From Bathymodiolus brooksi (taxonomy: Eukaryota > Mollusca > Bivalvia > Mytilida > Modiolidae), in contig OY804588.1 in the NCBI GenBank assembly GCA_963680875.1, positions 60,152,369 through 60,216,368 of the forward strand: 64,000 bases of DNA, given 5' to 3'. Below, piece after piece: positions 51,801 through 63,331 of this stretch. Numbering within the stretch: the first letter of the stretch is position 1; each line of letters starts with the position of its first letter. The translations under genes and the position numbers were made by a program. The notes below the pieces were generated by a model. It worked only from the letters and a program-made list of their open reading frames with translations. It was not told the DNA's origin and did not search any database.

Positions 51801-52598
51801 GTAAGCATCTCAATCCTACTATAATATTTTAATCAAATTAATTCATGTAGTTGATTTTTAATTCAGAAAACATTTTATGAAAAAATCAATAATCTTGTAT
51901 GCTGATCGTGTTGTGACATGTTTCCCGTTTACACGTTTTAATCAATTTACTTTAAAGTATCTTAACCCGTTCCTTTTCAGAATACAAAGAATAGATTGAA
52001 GAAACGAGGAAAAGTTTACATATTGCTAAATGGTCAACTTATTTTATGTAAGATTATAACGTTTTTTTACTTTTAGGATGAATTTTTCAGAATTTAAAAG
52101 AATTCAAGTCCGAGTTATTATTAATGTCAGTTCTTATTCGATTTTCATGTGAAGTAGAGCAGGTGGTCTTATTAAATATCCATTGTGTTTCAGATTCAAA
52201 GAAGATGGATAAAAGTAACGTAAGTGTTTGGTTTTTTTTAATTATGTGTTTACATTTGAATCATTGGGTTTGATAAATGAAACATAACTATTAAATATAG
52301 TATGAAAAAATAACGAGGCTCCACAGGGGAATCAATACTACGAATTTAGCATAACTATTATTATTAATGAAATAAAAAGGCTCCGGAGGGAATCGATACT
52401 ACGTATTTAGATACACGAGACAAGAAACTACGTATTTAGATACACGAGACAAGAAACATCAGACAAAAGAAGGGCCATTCCACTAAATATATGCATCACA
52501 CAAACAAAAAAAGACGATCAATTCAAAAAACAGGAATAAAAAAATATTGAACTTTTTTACCCCCAAACATAGCGTATGTTTCTATTGTATCGTTTCAG
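51801..52598 (+). other. Predicted introns and short exon of the polB leader
   Basis: A donor GTAAGC at 51801, acceptor TTTCAG ending 52193, donor GTAAGT at 52220 and acceptor GTTTCAG ending 52598 define a 26-nt exon (52194-52219) carrying ATG 52205. Joined to 52599 the frame reads into the zinc-finger region but meets TAG at 52602-52604. Splicing is a prediction from consensus sites only. Confidence 0.4.
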
Positions 52599-52862
52599 AA
52601 ATAGGTGTCTGACAAATGTGGGAAACAGTTTACGGAGAAGCACAATCTCACCCGCCACATGAAAACCCATGTATATTCTTCACAGACCTATCCCTGCAAC
52701 ATCTGCGGAAAAGAATTCAGCCGTCCCGATACTAAGAAACGCCACGAGGAATCCCACAACTACACGATTACCTGTCCCGTTTGTGGTCAATATTTTAATA
52801 GAAGGGAAAGCATGCTCCGTCACCGGGCTCTCCACGAAAGACCTGAAGTGAGAAGCCAATGA
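52599..52862 (+). pseudogene. C2H2 zinc-finger segment at the start of the polB region
   Basis: About 85 codons encode three C2H2 fingers (CGKQFTEKHNLTRHMKTH; YPCNICGKEFSRPDTKKRHE; CPVCGQYFNRRESMLRHRAL). There is no ATG at the front, and a TAG sits just upstream in frame. Its TGA overlaps ATGATG of the next frame (52859). It is either a separate DNA-binding protein or the original N-terminus of PolB. Confidence 0.6.
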
Positions 52863-53559
52863 TGAAGAGACCTGACTCCCCTGGACCATCCAATAGTCCT
52901 CCAAAGCAGCCACGAAGTCACAGTCCACAGTCTTCCAACAGTCCGTCTATCCGTCAACCATCTATCCAAGATGAACCCCAAATCCTCCCAGAAGACGCAG
53001 AGACCCGTGTCCTATATCTAAGACACTAGAATACCATCCAAACGCAGGAAAACAGTGGAAACCGTGTCCAAGACAGGTATAATTTTACTTTAAACTATAT
53101 AACGTCCTCCACTTTACCAGAAATGGTACGCCGGATCTTTAGACAGCAGACCACAGCCTTCAAAATCAACCTGTCGTTTGGTTTTATTTTGAGAAATGTT
53201 GAAACTGGAAAATTACGGTACTACCACTCAAGTCAAAACAACGCCGTTTTTTTATGTTCCACACCTCATCAGAACAGAAGAAGACTTGGAGAGGTTTCTA
53301 GAGGAGTTGAGCCGTCAAGACATGTTAGAGTATATTCGCCAACAACGTCCTGACACCAAATGGGTGGTTCACCTCCTGACCAATGTGACGTTTATGTCAA
53401 CAAGCTGTTTGACCACCCGATTGGTGCCAGAGTCGTCCTTCCAGACCATATTTTGAAGAACAAAGCTGTCGTTGCTTTAGTTGGTGGATCCAATGGACCT
53501 TATACAGACAACCTATACTTTTTCCGCTGTTTAGCAGTACATCGTGGAGTTGTAAAGCT
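52859..53559 (+). pseudogene. polB: PolB N-terminal region, degenerate
   Basis: A Ser/Pro-rich linker (MMKRPDSPGPSNSPPK...) runs to an in-frame TAG (53027-53029) and continues after it with FKINLSFGFILRNVETGK. The frame then shifts at a T-run near 53250 (FYVPHLIRTEEDLERFLEEL), again near 53410 (DHPIGARVVLPDHILKNK) and near 53555. The block DNLYFFRCLAVHRG resembles the catalytic-loop region of OTU-like domains fused to some viral-type PolB proteins, with Tyr where a catalytic Cys would be expected; this is tentative. Confidence 0.65.
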
Positions 53560-54921
53560 TTAGAAACCCCAGCCAAGACGTATTACAGACAGTATCTACA
53601 ACAACAAGATATGACCCCTGCAGACTTCAAGGGTGTGACGTTGGATGATTTGGTGGTATTGGAGCAGGTATTCAGCTTGAACGTGTATGTGTATGACTTA
53701 CAAGAAACAGAAGCTGGTGACATCGCAGCTCGGTTGGTACGACGTTCTCTATACAAGTACGACGACACCATGAATTTGAACCTGTACGAAAAGCACTTCA
53801 GCTACGTGAGTAATATGGAGAAGTACAGTCACAGCTACCTGTGTTCGAAATGTGACCGGTTGTGGAAACATGTTGGAAAGCTGCACAGACATGAACGGAC
53901 CTGTAGAGGAGATATTATCTACAAGTATCCTGGTGGCGTGTACCATACAACACAGACCGTATTCGACCGGTTAGAAGACGAAGGCATCGACGTCCCAGAA
54001 GAAGACCGGTATTACCCGTATAGAGCTACCTATGACATTGAGGTGATGTTACAGCCCACAGACAAGAGACGATCCGAGAAGTTGGAGTGGACCAGTCATC
54101 ATGTACTACTCAGCGTGTCTGTATGTTCCAACGTTCCTACCTATACCGAGCCCATCTGCTTTGTTACGGAAGATGATACCAGTGAGACGGTAGAGTCCTG
54201 TTTGCAGCATTTAACAGATATCAGCGAAAAAGCTTTTCGCTTACTGGTGCCAAGGTATGGAATGGTATTTGAAGAAATTCAACAGAGACTAGACCAAGAC
54301 TTGGAAGAGTACAAAGACGATGAAGAAAGAGAACGTGAAGAAAAGAAACATCACCTGTACCAGTTGAAACAGCAGTTGGAACAGTACCTACAAGAACTCC
54401 CCGTGGTCGGTTTCAATACAGGGAAATGTGACGTCAACGCCATGAAGGTCGATTTGTTTACTCGATTGGTGGACAGTCACAAGATCAAGTATACCGTGAA
54501 ACGGAACAACAATTTCATGTGTATCAAGACAGAGAAGCTGAAGTTTCTCGATAACAGCAATTATCTTGCCCCGGGATTTAGTTATAGTCAGTACCTGAAA
54601 GCCTACAAGTGTACAGAACAGAAAGGGTTCTTCCCGTACGAATGGATGACGTCCCTGGACAAACTCAACGTCATCCAGCTCCCCCCTCACGAAGCCTTTT
54701 TCAGCACTTTGAAAAACGAAAATATCTCTGCCGAAGACTACCAGCTGTGTCAGAGAGTATGGCAAGACAACGACATGAAGACCATGAAAGAGTTCCTGAC
54801 ATGGTACAACAACAAAGACGTCGAACCCATGTTGGAAGCCATCGACAAGATGTTTCAGTTTAACCAGAACAGACGTATTGATATGTTTAAAGACGCACCA
54901 GCGTTCCCGGACTCACACTGA
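53560..54921 (+). pseudogene. polB: PolB exonuclease-containing segment
   Basis: This open frame includes a C2H2-like YLCSKCDRLWKHVGKLHRHE, then YRATYDIEVML (Exo I Asp/Glu), a charged coiled insertion, LPVVGFNTGKCDVNAMK (Exo II) and ITKLN-type spacer sequence. It ends out of frame (PDSH, then TGA 54919-54921). One base of shift at about 54910 would connect it to the polymerase frame. Confidence 0.85.
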
Positions 54922-54926
54922 AGTAC

Positions 54927-56792
54927 ATGTTCCAAGACCTACCAGACTACTTCACCGTACCGGATGAGAAGAATAAAGATCTGTACGACCTGTACAAGAA
55001 CAACATCGTTGGGGGCCCGAGCATTGTGTTTCATCGTTACCACGAGAAAAACAAGACCTTCATACGACCTGCCGAGTACACAGATCCAAAGCCCTGTCAG
55101 TTGATTTATGGTGTAGACGCCAATGCTCTGTATCTTTGGAGTATTATGCAGAAGATGCCTACCGGCCATTTCGTCCGACGGAAGAAAGAAGATGGGTTCA
55201 AGATACAAGCGCCAAGACGCTATGAGTGTATGACCATCAATTGGTTGGAGTGGGAAGCCAAGAACACCGGACAGCATATTCGTCACCAGGGCAACGACTC
55301 CGAAAAATTGATCGGGATGAAACGTTTACCCGTGGACGGATTTTGCAGAGACACCAACACCATCTACGAATTCCAGGGATGTATCTGGCACGGACATCGG
55401 TGTTGGATGACCAAAAAACATAACGGCGTCAACCCCGTCAACGGAAAGAGCTTAGACGACTTGTACCAGCATACACAGGACAAGATACAATATATCAAAG
55501 ACCAAGGCTACAACATCGTGAAGATGTGGGAATGTCAATGGCTAGCCAGTATCAAAAGAGACCCGAAATTGAGTCGTTTTATCGAAAATCAAAAACGACC
55601 ATGTGATGGTTTCGTCACCATGACAGAGGACCAGATACTGACCGCCGTCTTGGACGAGAAGCTGTTTGGTGCTTTGGAAGTCGATCTTCACGTCCCCGAC
55701 CACTTAAAACCGACGTTTGCCGAGATGCCCCCGATCTTTAAAAACATCGAAGTATCCAGAGACGATATCGGAGATCACATGAAAACCTACGCCGAAGAAA
55801 GAAACGTAATGAATCAACCCCGAAAATGTCTGGTCGGAAGTATGTTTGGAGAAAAGATCATGGTTATTTCACCTTTGCTGAAGTGGTATGTGGAACACGG
55901 CTTGAAAGTGACCAAGATCCATCAAGTGGTGGAGTACACGCCTGCAACCTGTTTCCAGAAATTCGGCGAACAAGTCAGTGAAGCTCGGCGTGCTGGAGAC
56001 GTCGATCCAGAGAAGAAGATAGTGGCCGAGACCCGCAAGCTTGATGGAAATTCCAGCTATGGGAAAACAGTCACCAACAAAGAGAGACACACAGACGTCA
56101 TTTACTGTCAAGAGCATCACGTCAGCCGCTATCTCGTCGACCCTTCCTTCCGTCGCTGTAACCAGCTGAGTGCGAAGACCTTCGAAGTGGAGATGAGCAA
56201 GAAGACCATTCGACTGGATCTACCCATGCAGATTGGCTGTTTTGTCTACCAGTACGCCAAGCTCCGGATGTTGGAGTTTTACTACGATTTCATGGACCTG
56301 TTTGTGGATGGTTCGGACTTCCAGTATTGCGCCATGGACACAGATAGTGCTTATATGGCTTTGTACGCTACCAGTTTGGAAGAAGTTATCAAACCAGATA
56401 TGCAGCAGCGTTTCCAGATGGAAAAGAAGAATTGGTTTCCCCGTGATGACACCCCCGAACATGCTGCCTACGACAAGAGGACGCCTGGTTTGTTTAAGAC
56501 CGAATTTACCGGGGATGGAGTGATTGCCTTGTGTAGCAAGACCTACTTTTGTTTTGGTGCAGAGGATAAATTCAGCTGCAAAGGAGTCAACAGGAAAACC
56601 AACGATATCCATAAAGGCACGTATATGGACGTCCTGCAAACCAAACAGTCCGGATCCGGTACCAACAGAGGTTTCCGTTCCATTGATAACCAAGTCTACA
56701 TGTACCTACAGGAAAGAGCTGGGTTTTCATATTTTTACCCCAAACGAAAAGTGCTGGCAGATGGGATGTCTACAATCCCGTTAGATATTTAA
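54927..56792 (+). pseudogene. polB: PolB polymerase domain
   Basis: The 621-codon frame holds LIYGVDANALYLWSIMQKMP (motif A), YEFQGCIWHGHRCW, KLDGNSSYGKTVTNKERH (motif B) and CAMDTDSAYM (motif C). The catalytic aspartates are present. The part from GMKRLPVDGF on is colinear with 4939-6416 of copy 1. The domain would look active, but it is disconnected from the exonuclease frame. Confidence 0.9.
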
Positions 56793-57086
56793 ATCTGTGA
56801 TATAGACTCTAAAATGTGTAAATAATGCACTGGTTAACCAAAGATTTTAAATATTTATCGTTTTATATTTTTTCTATTAATCGGTTTTTCCCGTGAATTT
56901 TAGAAATGTTTACCTGTAAAGTTCTAGTTGAATATAAAGGAAAATAGTTAAATTGAGGTCAATATACCTCGTTGATTTTCTTTTAAATTGATTTTCCTTA
57001 AAAAAAATTAATTGTACATTGTTGTATATATTTGTATTTATAAAATAATTGAAATTGTATAACGGTGTTGGGTCTTTCATATGGAT

Positions 57087-57227
57087 GATCAAAGATTGCA
57101 TTTGGTGTTGAACGCCACTTTCAGTTATATCGTGATCAAATATTTTATTTGGATTTTAACGCCACTTTCAGTTATATCGTGGTCAAAGATTGTATTTGGT
57201 GTTTAGCGCTACTTTCAGTTATATCGT
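57087..57227 (+). repeat. 47-bp tandem repeat, three copies
   Basis: Same unit as 6659-6893, with GAACGCCACTTTCAGTTATA variants. The GCCACTTTC spelling is closer to the dispersed repeat at 38417. Confidence 0.8.
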
Positions 57228-57416
57228 GGTGGAGGAAACCACCAACCTAACGCAAAGTCATTGACAAACTTATTTCAAAGATGAGGTGTCTAGACGGGCA
57301 TTATTTGATCTTATACATATCTTATCTTGAAAACTGATCATGCCTATTATACAAAGAAGAGTTTGAAAATACCAAAGAACAGACAACGGCCAAAAGGACA
57401 ACAACATACACATACA

Positions 57417-57600
57417 ACAACGGACTTCACATTAAAGTACAGAGTATGAGCCCCACAGGGACAACGGACTTCACATTAAAGTGCAGAGTATGAGCCCCAC
57501 AGGGACAAAGGACTTCACATTAAAGTACAGAGTATGTGCCCCACAGGGAGAAAGGACTTCACATTAAAGTACAGAGTATGAGCCCCACAGGGTCAACACA
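57417..57600 (+). repeat. 44-bp tandem repeat, four copies
   Basis: The unit has CGGACTTCACATTAAAGT, then ACAGAGTATGAGCCCCACAG. Homologous to the 37-bp array of copy 1 but with a different insert. Confidence 0.8.
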
Positions 57601-57681
57601 ACGGCCACGTCAAGTTTAAAACAATGGCGTGGTCAAAAGCCTATGAAAACAGAAAAAAGGGCAAATAGATATCATTCAGAC

Positions 57682-57897
57682 ATGGAAAACGATAGAGTAC
57701 AGACGTATAGAAGGATTGCGTCTACCATGTTCGATGACGGTGTTATCAACATGGGTCGAGTTCTAGTGTTATTTGCCTTCACGAGTCAAATGGGGCAACA
57801 GTATCCGATTCATGGAAGTTTTGGGACATTTACCATGCCGTTCATAAAGGGACAATACGAATACTTCAATCGATCGCTCATCCACCAATCAGAATAG
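57682..57897 (+). pseudogene. BCL-2 BH1-like ORF of copy 2
   Basis: The BH1-like block MFDDGVINMGRVLVLFAF is conserved relative to copy 1. After GQQYP the sequence differs by an indel that changes the frame, so the BH2-like DAWKFW part is lost, but the frame returns for the end. Upstream, the TGA of copy 1 at this position is TGG here, while an extra A breaks the frame. The two copies are thus damaged at different places. Confidence 0.4.
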
Positions 57898-58069
57898 AGA
57901 AAAAGGAACCAATCAGAAAGCTCCATTTCATAAACAACTGACCAATCGAAACACAGAATGACTGTCCAATCAGATACGACGTTACGAAAGAAATAGACCA
58001 ATCAGATACGTCGTTACCAATGAATATTACGTCATTTTCTAAAAATAGTATCACGTTTTTGGATATAAG
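57885..58069 (+). promoter_or_regulatory. CCAAT array plus TATA, copy 2
   Basis: The same five CCAATCAG/CCAATCG boxes as copy 1, plus a sixth CCAAT (TACCAATGAATATTACGTCA) with an adjacent CRE-like TTACGTCA. They are followed by TATAAG (58064-58069), 27 bp before the ATG at 58096. Confidence 0.6.
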
Positions 58070-58095
58070 ATGGTGTAACTGGTGGAACCCGCAAC

Positions 58096-58765
58096 ATGCC
58101 AAGTCAAAAAGGTAAAAGAGCCAAAGGCGTTCAGATGACAGAACAGCAGCCTAAAACCCCGCAGATAATTGATATTGTAGAGATGCCACCAACTGCAGAT
58201 ATCGTACAGATGCCAACAACCCAAGATATCGTACAGAGTCCACCGACACAAAACGGCTCACAGACGCCCGATACCGCACAAATAGAGGACATCTTGCAGA
58301 TGGCAGCCCACATGGTCGACATTCAGCCGCTCAAACGAGCCCTGGGAGGAAACATATACCTGGAGTTAACAGAATGGAACGGATCCAAGAGAGTTGACTT
58401 ACGATTCTGGAAATATGGCACAGTCCCTTCGAAAGAAGGAGTGAGCTTACATTTGAATCGATGGAAAGCCCTGTGCAACATGTCGGACGTCATAGACGAT
58501 TTGCTTACCAGAATCATAGAAAAGAACCAGTAGAGTGGCGATACCATATCGGAGACGACGTTTTCGTCACCATCAAGGCACCATTTCCCTTCGTTCACAT
58601 CAGTAAGCACTCTATTCCCGCCTGTGACCGGACCTACCGTCCTACCAAGAGAGGTGTGGCTTTACACTTTGGAGAATGGAAAGAACTGAAACACATAATC
58701 CCATGTTGGAAGAAAAAGAGCCAGAACTGAGACAGTTGGTTCCATTGTATAGAATAGACTTGTAA
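58096..58765 (+). pseudogene. Tandem PC4-like gene, frameshifted
   Basis: Open from 58096 to 58533, covering the low-complexity part and first PC4-like domain. Compared with copy 1, one A is missing near 58522, and a compensating change lies near 58705, so the second domain is read in another frame (58461-58730). The N-terminus has an extra IVQMPTTQD repeat unit relative to copy 1. Confidence 0.8.
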
Positions 58766-58858
58766 AATAAAAGTTAGAAATGTATTATTTATTTGTTATA
58801 AATATGCCCCCATCTACCCTAAATCAGTCAGTCGTATCCCGACATCCGAAACGACAAC

Positions 58859-59828
58859 ATGAGTAATACTTGTGGTTTATGCAATAGGACCTATGTGTGG
58901 CCTACCGATTTAAAACGCTACTTAAAAAGCAAACACGGTCAACAAAAGTCTACACTTAAGCAACAACAGCCATACACACTTACCCCAGAGCAGCAGCAGC
59001 AGCCATACACGTTTACCCCAGAGCATCAGCAGCCATACACGTTTACCCCAGAGCAACAGCAGCAGCAGCAGCCATACACGTTTAACCCAGAGCAGCAGCA
59101 GCAGCAGCAGCCATATACCACCGAGCAGCAGCCATAATGAAGAAGAACCTTATTATATTTTGAAAACCAACAATCCTTACACATTTTACGTTCCCGATAA
59201 ATACGATCCCGATCATTTCATGCCGTGGGTCCATCCATTTACCAGTGTAATCTCGGGAGCTACCGGAAGTGGAAAATCCGTTTTTGTCAGGAGATTCGTA
59301 CACAATATCAAACACATGATGACCCCAAAATCGGATCGCATCTTGTGGTGTTATGGAGTATACCAGACTTTATACGGAACCGTAGATGGGGTGGACTTTC
59401 AACAAGGATTGCCGGACTTGGACACCCTCGACCCCAGAGAAAAACATTTAATCATCCTAGACGATCTCATGGACGAAACGGATCAAAGAGTAGCTTCTCT
59501 GTTTACGAAGAAGGGTCACCACAGAAACATTAGCGTCATGTACATCGTTCAGAATCTGTTTCATCGAGGAAAACACCATAGAACCATAAGTCTCGATGCC
59601 CATTACATGGTCGTCTTCAAAAACCCGAGAGACGTATCGCAGATCATGACCTTGGCGCATCAAATGTATCCCCAAAGGACGAAATACTTTTTGGAAGCCT
59701 ACACTGCAGCCACTGCTCAATCCCACGGCTATTTAGTCATCGATATGAAACAAGAGACACCGGACATCTTGCGACTGAGGAGCAGTATCTTTCCCGGTGA
59801 GGAACAGAAAGCGTACACCGATATTTAG
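58859..59828 (+). pseudogene. Zinc-finger packaging ATPase, frameshifted
   Basis: The zinc-finger and PYTFTPEQ repeat part is open to a stop at 59135-59137. An 11-nt deletion relative to copy 1 (after CAGCCATA) separates it from the ATPase domain, which is itself fully open (59160-59828) with Walker A GATGSGKS and Walker B HLIILDDLMD. The histidine finger spacing is changed (LKRYLKSKH). Confidence 0.85.
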
Positions 59829-59888
59829 TTATATATCCCAGTCTATCCAAGATTAATTCAGTTTTACGAGAGATGCGGAAGCAGTAAC

Positions 59889-60224
59889 ATGGTCTCTCAG
59901 CGCTTGAAAAAGCACGCCAACGAGTTAGTATACTTACAAAAAGCAAGACCGTGTATTCGTAAACACCTCATCACCAAAACCGATCGCAGTCTCGTCGACT
60001 GTCTGTGTGAGTGTGCCGATAACATTTTAAGAGGAAACGTCCCGTTAACTAAACTGCAGAAGGAAAAACTCGCGAGAAATAAGGCCGGATTGAGAGCACT
60101 GACGAAAAAGTCGGTCTCTCTCAAAAAGAAGAAAGCGATCTTACAGAAAGGTGGGTTTTTGGGATCCCTTCTAGCACCGATTGCCTCTGTAGTAGCACCG
60201 TTGCTCTCTACTTTATTTCAATGA
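59889..60224 (+). CDS. Small basic protein with hydrophobic tail, copy 2
   Basis: The 111-residue frame is fully open and nearly identical to 9540-9875 (few substitutions, for example NVPLTKLQKE). It follows a preserved TATATAT/TCAGT promoter and overlaps the next start as ATGA. Confidence 0.6.
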   Translation: MVSQRLKKHANELVYLQKARPCIRKHLITKTDRSLVDCLCECADNILRGNVPLTKLQKEKLARNKAGLRALTKKSVSLKKKKAILQKGGFLGSLLAPIASVVAPLLSTLFQ

Positions 60225-60880
60225 AGGAACTAACCTTAATGAATAGATACCACCAGACTCAAGGGCGCCCAAAACCTCCAGTAGAACAACGTGTGAAAGT
60301 CATGGACACCTTGGATAAAAAGATGGAATCCATACTAGAAAGAGAAGACCTGTCGACAGACGAGCGTCTCAAGCTATACGACCAATCGTTCACTCAATAT
60401 TTGAACGTCCACGACGATCACAGGCCCAGACCCGTGGTATCTAGAATGTCGACATCACCACCCGCAGTGATCGAAACGGAGACAACGGACGCGATAGAGG
60501 AGGAAATAGTTCCGAAAACTATGAAGACCAAGGCCAAGCTATTGGTACGGAAAATGAAAGCAGACCCTAACATTGCCTGGAGCGAGAAAGGGGAACTGAA
60601 ATACAAGGAAGAAACCGTCAGAGGGAGTAACGTGGTAGATTTAGTGAACGACGTCCTGCGCAAAAGGAAATAGGATGGGAAACATTCGGAGAAGCCTTAC
60701 GAGAAGCAAATGTTCCACAAGATTTGATTGGTCACGAGGACCGCTGGAAATACATCAGTCAGACGAAAAGAACGCCGAGATCTCGCAAACGACAACAGAG
60801 TCCCTCCCCTATTGGACCGGACTCCCCAAAAACACCAAGAAACAGAAGGAAAGAAGTCAAGAACTGGGTCGACTTTTAAA
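60221..60880 (+). pseudogene. Conserved Polinton protein of unknown function, truncated
   Basis: Open to 60673, where a 13-nt deletion after AGGAAATA creates a stop. The remaining C-terminal part is readable in another frame (GNIRRSLT... at 60675-60914 is a shadow). It also lacks four residues near EEEIVPKTM relative to copy 1. Confidence 0.7.
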
Positions 60881-60916
60881 ACGGACGTTGAGACCACGAA
60901 GGGAGCAGTTATAAAC

Positions 60917-61947
60917 ATGGAGTCGACCTATTACAATGTAGTTGCTCCCGCCAGTTATGGAGGATTGAGTAAATTTAAGCCGAAAGGTTATACGAAGAAA
61001 GAAGTCAGAGAATGGTTACAGTCTCAGGACACCAACTAGACGAAGATTCACCAGGAGACGCGTTGTAGTCTATGGAATTGACCACGAGTGGCAGGCGGAT
61101 TTAGTGGATCTGGCAAAATTGTCTTCTTACAACAAAGGATTCAAGTACTTGTTGACATATAGACGTGTTATCGCGATATGCATGGGTCGTTCCATTGAAA
61201 GACAAGACGGGGAAGACTTTGAAAGACGCGTTTCAGGTCATTTTCAAATCGGGGCGGCGCCCGATACGTTTAAAAACAGACAAAGGAACTGAATTTACCA
61301 ACCGAGTATTTCAAAAGTTTCTCAAGGAACACGACGTGCACTTCTTTACCACTTACAACGAGGAGACCAAAGCCAGTATCGTTGAACGTTTTAACAGAAC
61401 ATTGAAAACCAAGATGTGGAAGTATTTCACACACAGAGAAACCCTAACCTACGTAGACGTTCTATCGGAGATGGTCGCATCTTATAACCACACCGCTCAC
61501 AGAACAATAGGCATACCACCGGCAGAAGTCACGTGGGGTAACCAAACAACGGTGTCCAAGAGGCTATATGGAAGAAAGGGACCCAAAAAATCGTGCAAAT
61601 TTTCTCCCGGAGATACAGTGCGACTCAGCAAAGCCAAGCGTACGTTCAAGAAAGGATATTTACCCAACTGGGCTGAAGAATTGTTTACAGTAGTGAAATG
61701 TATCGAAACCAGACCCCCGGTATACTTAGTCAAAGACGACCACGGTGAAATTCTGGAAGGAACATTTTATGCCGAAGAGATACAGAAAGTCGTTAAACAG
61801 GACGACGTATACAAGATCCAAAGCGTTCTGAAAAAACGACGGAAAGGAATAAGAGTACAGTATTTAGTAAAGTGGCTCGGATATCCAGAGTCCTTCAACA
61901 GCTGGATCTTTAAACAGGACCTACAAAAGCGAGGCTTCGCGGTTTGA
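60917..61947 (+). pseudogene. int: Integrase, frameshifted
   Basis: The N-terminus is open for 40 codons. A 17-nt deletion at about 61032 and a 2-nt deletion at about 61158 (GACATATAGAC) break it. From 61165 the frame is open and keeps KTDKGTEF, ASIVERFN and the chromodomain. The first catalytic Asp region (WQADLVDL) lies in the broken part but is still legible. Confidence 0.88.
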
Positions 61948-61963
61948 AGTGTTAGTCTTGCAA

Positions 61964-62201
61964 ATGGCACCGAGTGATACGACAGCACATCGTCTTGGGT
62001 CGCCTTTGGAAAAAAGATACCTCGATCGGAGATCGTATTTCTGTGTCAGGTACTCATCCTGTACACGGGTATCGTAGTCAGCATTTACAACTTGACGGTC
62101 GATTCGGAGAACAGTACTTTGTGGACGGCAGATCTTTGGGATACTTGTTACCTAATCCCACCATCAAGTCCAAACATGTTTTATCTGACATTACCCAGTA
62201 A
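61964..62201 (+). pseudogene. Small membrane protein, broken
   Basis: Relative to 11656-11904 there is a 2-nt loss near 61980 and a deletion replacing the LLSSC codons (GCAGATCTTTGGG), so the frame is lost and the second hydrophobic segment is damaged. Confidence 0.6.
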
Positions 62202-62919
62202 CATTTCCATGGACTATTTTCCGAACAACACCCTGGCCAGTTTCACTACACGATTACCGGAGATGTTAGATTTGGATGGATCCTGGGAGATAGGACTGGC
62301 AGAGATACAATATCCGCACAGTTGGTACAACGTACGTATAAACGAAGTATGGGTACTTTTCACGGATGGACACTACGAGAAACATGTATTGGTACTGCCC
62401 GAAGGTTATTATGCATCCCCGAAGAGAATCGTCAAAGCATTAGAAGCCATGAAACACCAGAAGGGAATGAAGAAGGGATTTAGCTTGGCTATGAGCGAAG
62501 TGGACCACAAAGCGACATTATGGGCTAGAGACTTATCGCAAGTGAGCATCAGTCCATTGTTAAAGTCGTTCCTGGGATTCGACAAGCTGGATTTTCCACC
62601 CGGAGATTATAAAGCACCGTACGTGGCAGACGTAACCAGGGGAGTAAATTTTCTGTACGTGTATTGCCCACTGGTCGAACCGAGGATGGTGGGAGATGCT
62701 CACGTACCACTGTTGAGAATCGTACCGGTGGAAGGAAGAGACGGAGAAATGATGACTCGCGCCTTCGACCACATACAGTACTGCCCTCTGGTACTAAGAC
62801 GCTTTCAGACCGTTGAAATAGATATAAGGGACGACACCGGAGTCAAAATACCATTCGAGCGAGGATGCGTGGTGGTGATACTTCACTGCAGAAAGAGAAA
62901 GGAGTTGTATCTAGAATGA
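62176..62919 (+). CDS. Penton (minor capsid) protein, copy 2
   Basis: The frame is open for 247 codons, as in copy 1, with conservative differences. Its stop overlaps the next gene as ATGA. The damage in the preceding gene makes the frame open further upstream, but ATG 62176 (MFYLTLPSN) matches copy 1. Confidence 0.85.
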   Translation: MFYLTLPSNISMDYFPNNTLASFTTRLPEMLDLDGSWEIGLAEIQYPHSWYNVRINEVWVLFTDGHYEKHVLVLPEGYYASPKRIVKALEAMKHQKGMKKGFSLAMSEVDHKATLWARDLSQVSISPLLKSFLGFDKLDFPPGDYKAPYVADVTRGVNFLYVYCPLVEPRMVGDAHVPLLRIVPVEGRDGEMMTRAFDHIQYCPLVLRRFQTVEIDIRDDTGVKIPFERGCVVVILHCRKRKELYLE

Positions 62920-63329
62920 AGCAAAGACACAATACAGACGCTAGAGCGTATCACGAGTACTACTTGAATCAGGCAGGAAAGGGGTATCCCGTGTACGTTG
63001 GAACACGTTATCAGAGAGGACATGGACTAGGAAGTATTTTCGAAAGTCTGTTCAAATCGGCCGTTACTTTATTAAAGAGAGGAGCCACAACTTTGGGTCG
63101 CGAAGCTTTGAAAACAGGTCTGTACCTAGTATCGGACGTCATGGAAGGAAAGAACGTCACACAAGCAGCCAAATCCAGATTGAAATCAACAGGACAAAGC
63201 TTACTCCAGAAAGCTATGGACACCGTGGGACCTCCCGGTGAACGATCTATAAAACGAGCTGCAAAGCGGAAAAAGCCTAGACGTCGTTCGACGAAGTTAC
63301 GGAACACATCGAAAGACATCTTCGGTTAA
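62916..63329 (+). CDS. PX-like core protein, copy 2
   Basis: The open 137-residue frame is colinear with 12619-13032 and keeps the HGLGSIF..LFKSAV and basic-tail features. Confidence 0.7.
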   Translation: MKQRHNTDARAYHEYYLNQAGKGYPVYVGTRYQRGHGLGSIFESLFKSAVTLLKRGATTLGREALKTGLYLVSDVMEGKNVTQAAKSRLKSTGQSLLQKAMDTVGPPGERSIKRAAKRKKPRRRSTKLRNTSKDIFG

Positions 63330-63331
63330 AA

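Larger units (their letters stand above)
56793..57642. other. Non-coding spacer of copy 2
   Basis: Equivalent to 6417-7307 of copy 1. It carries three copies of the 47-bp repeat (57087-57227) and a 44-bp repeat (57417-57600). A longer A/T stretch follows polB near 56800-56900. Confidence 0.65.
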
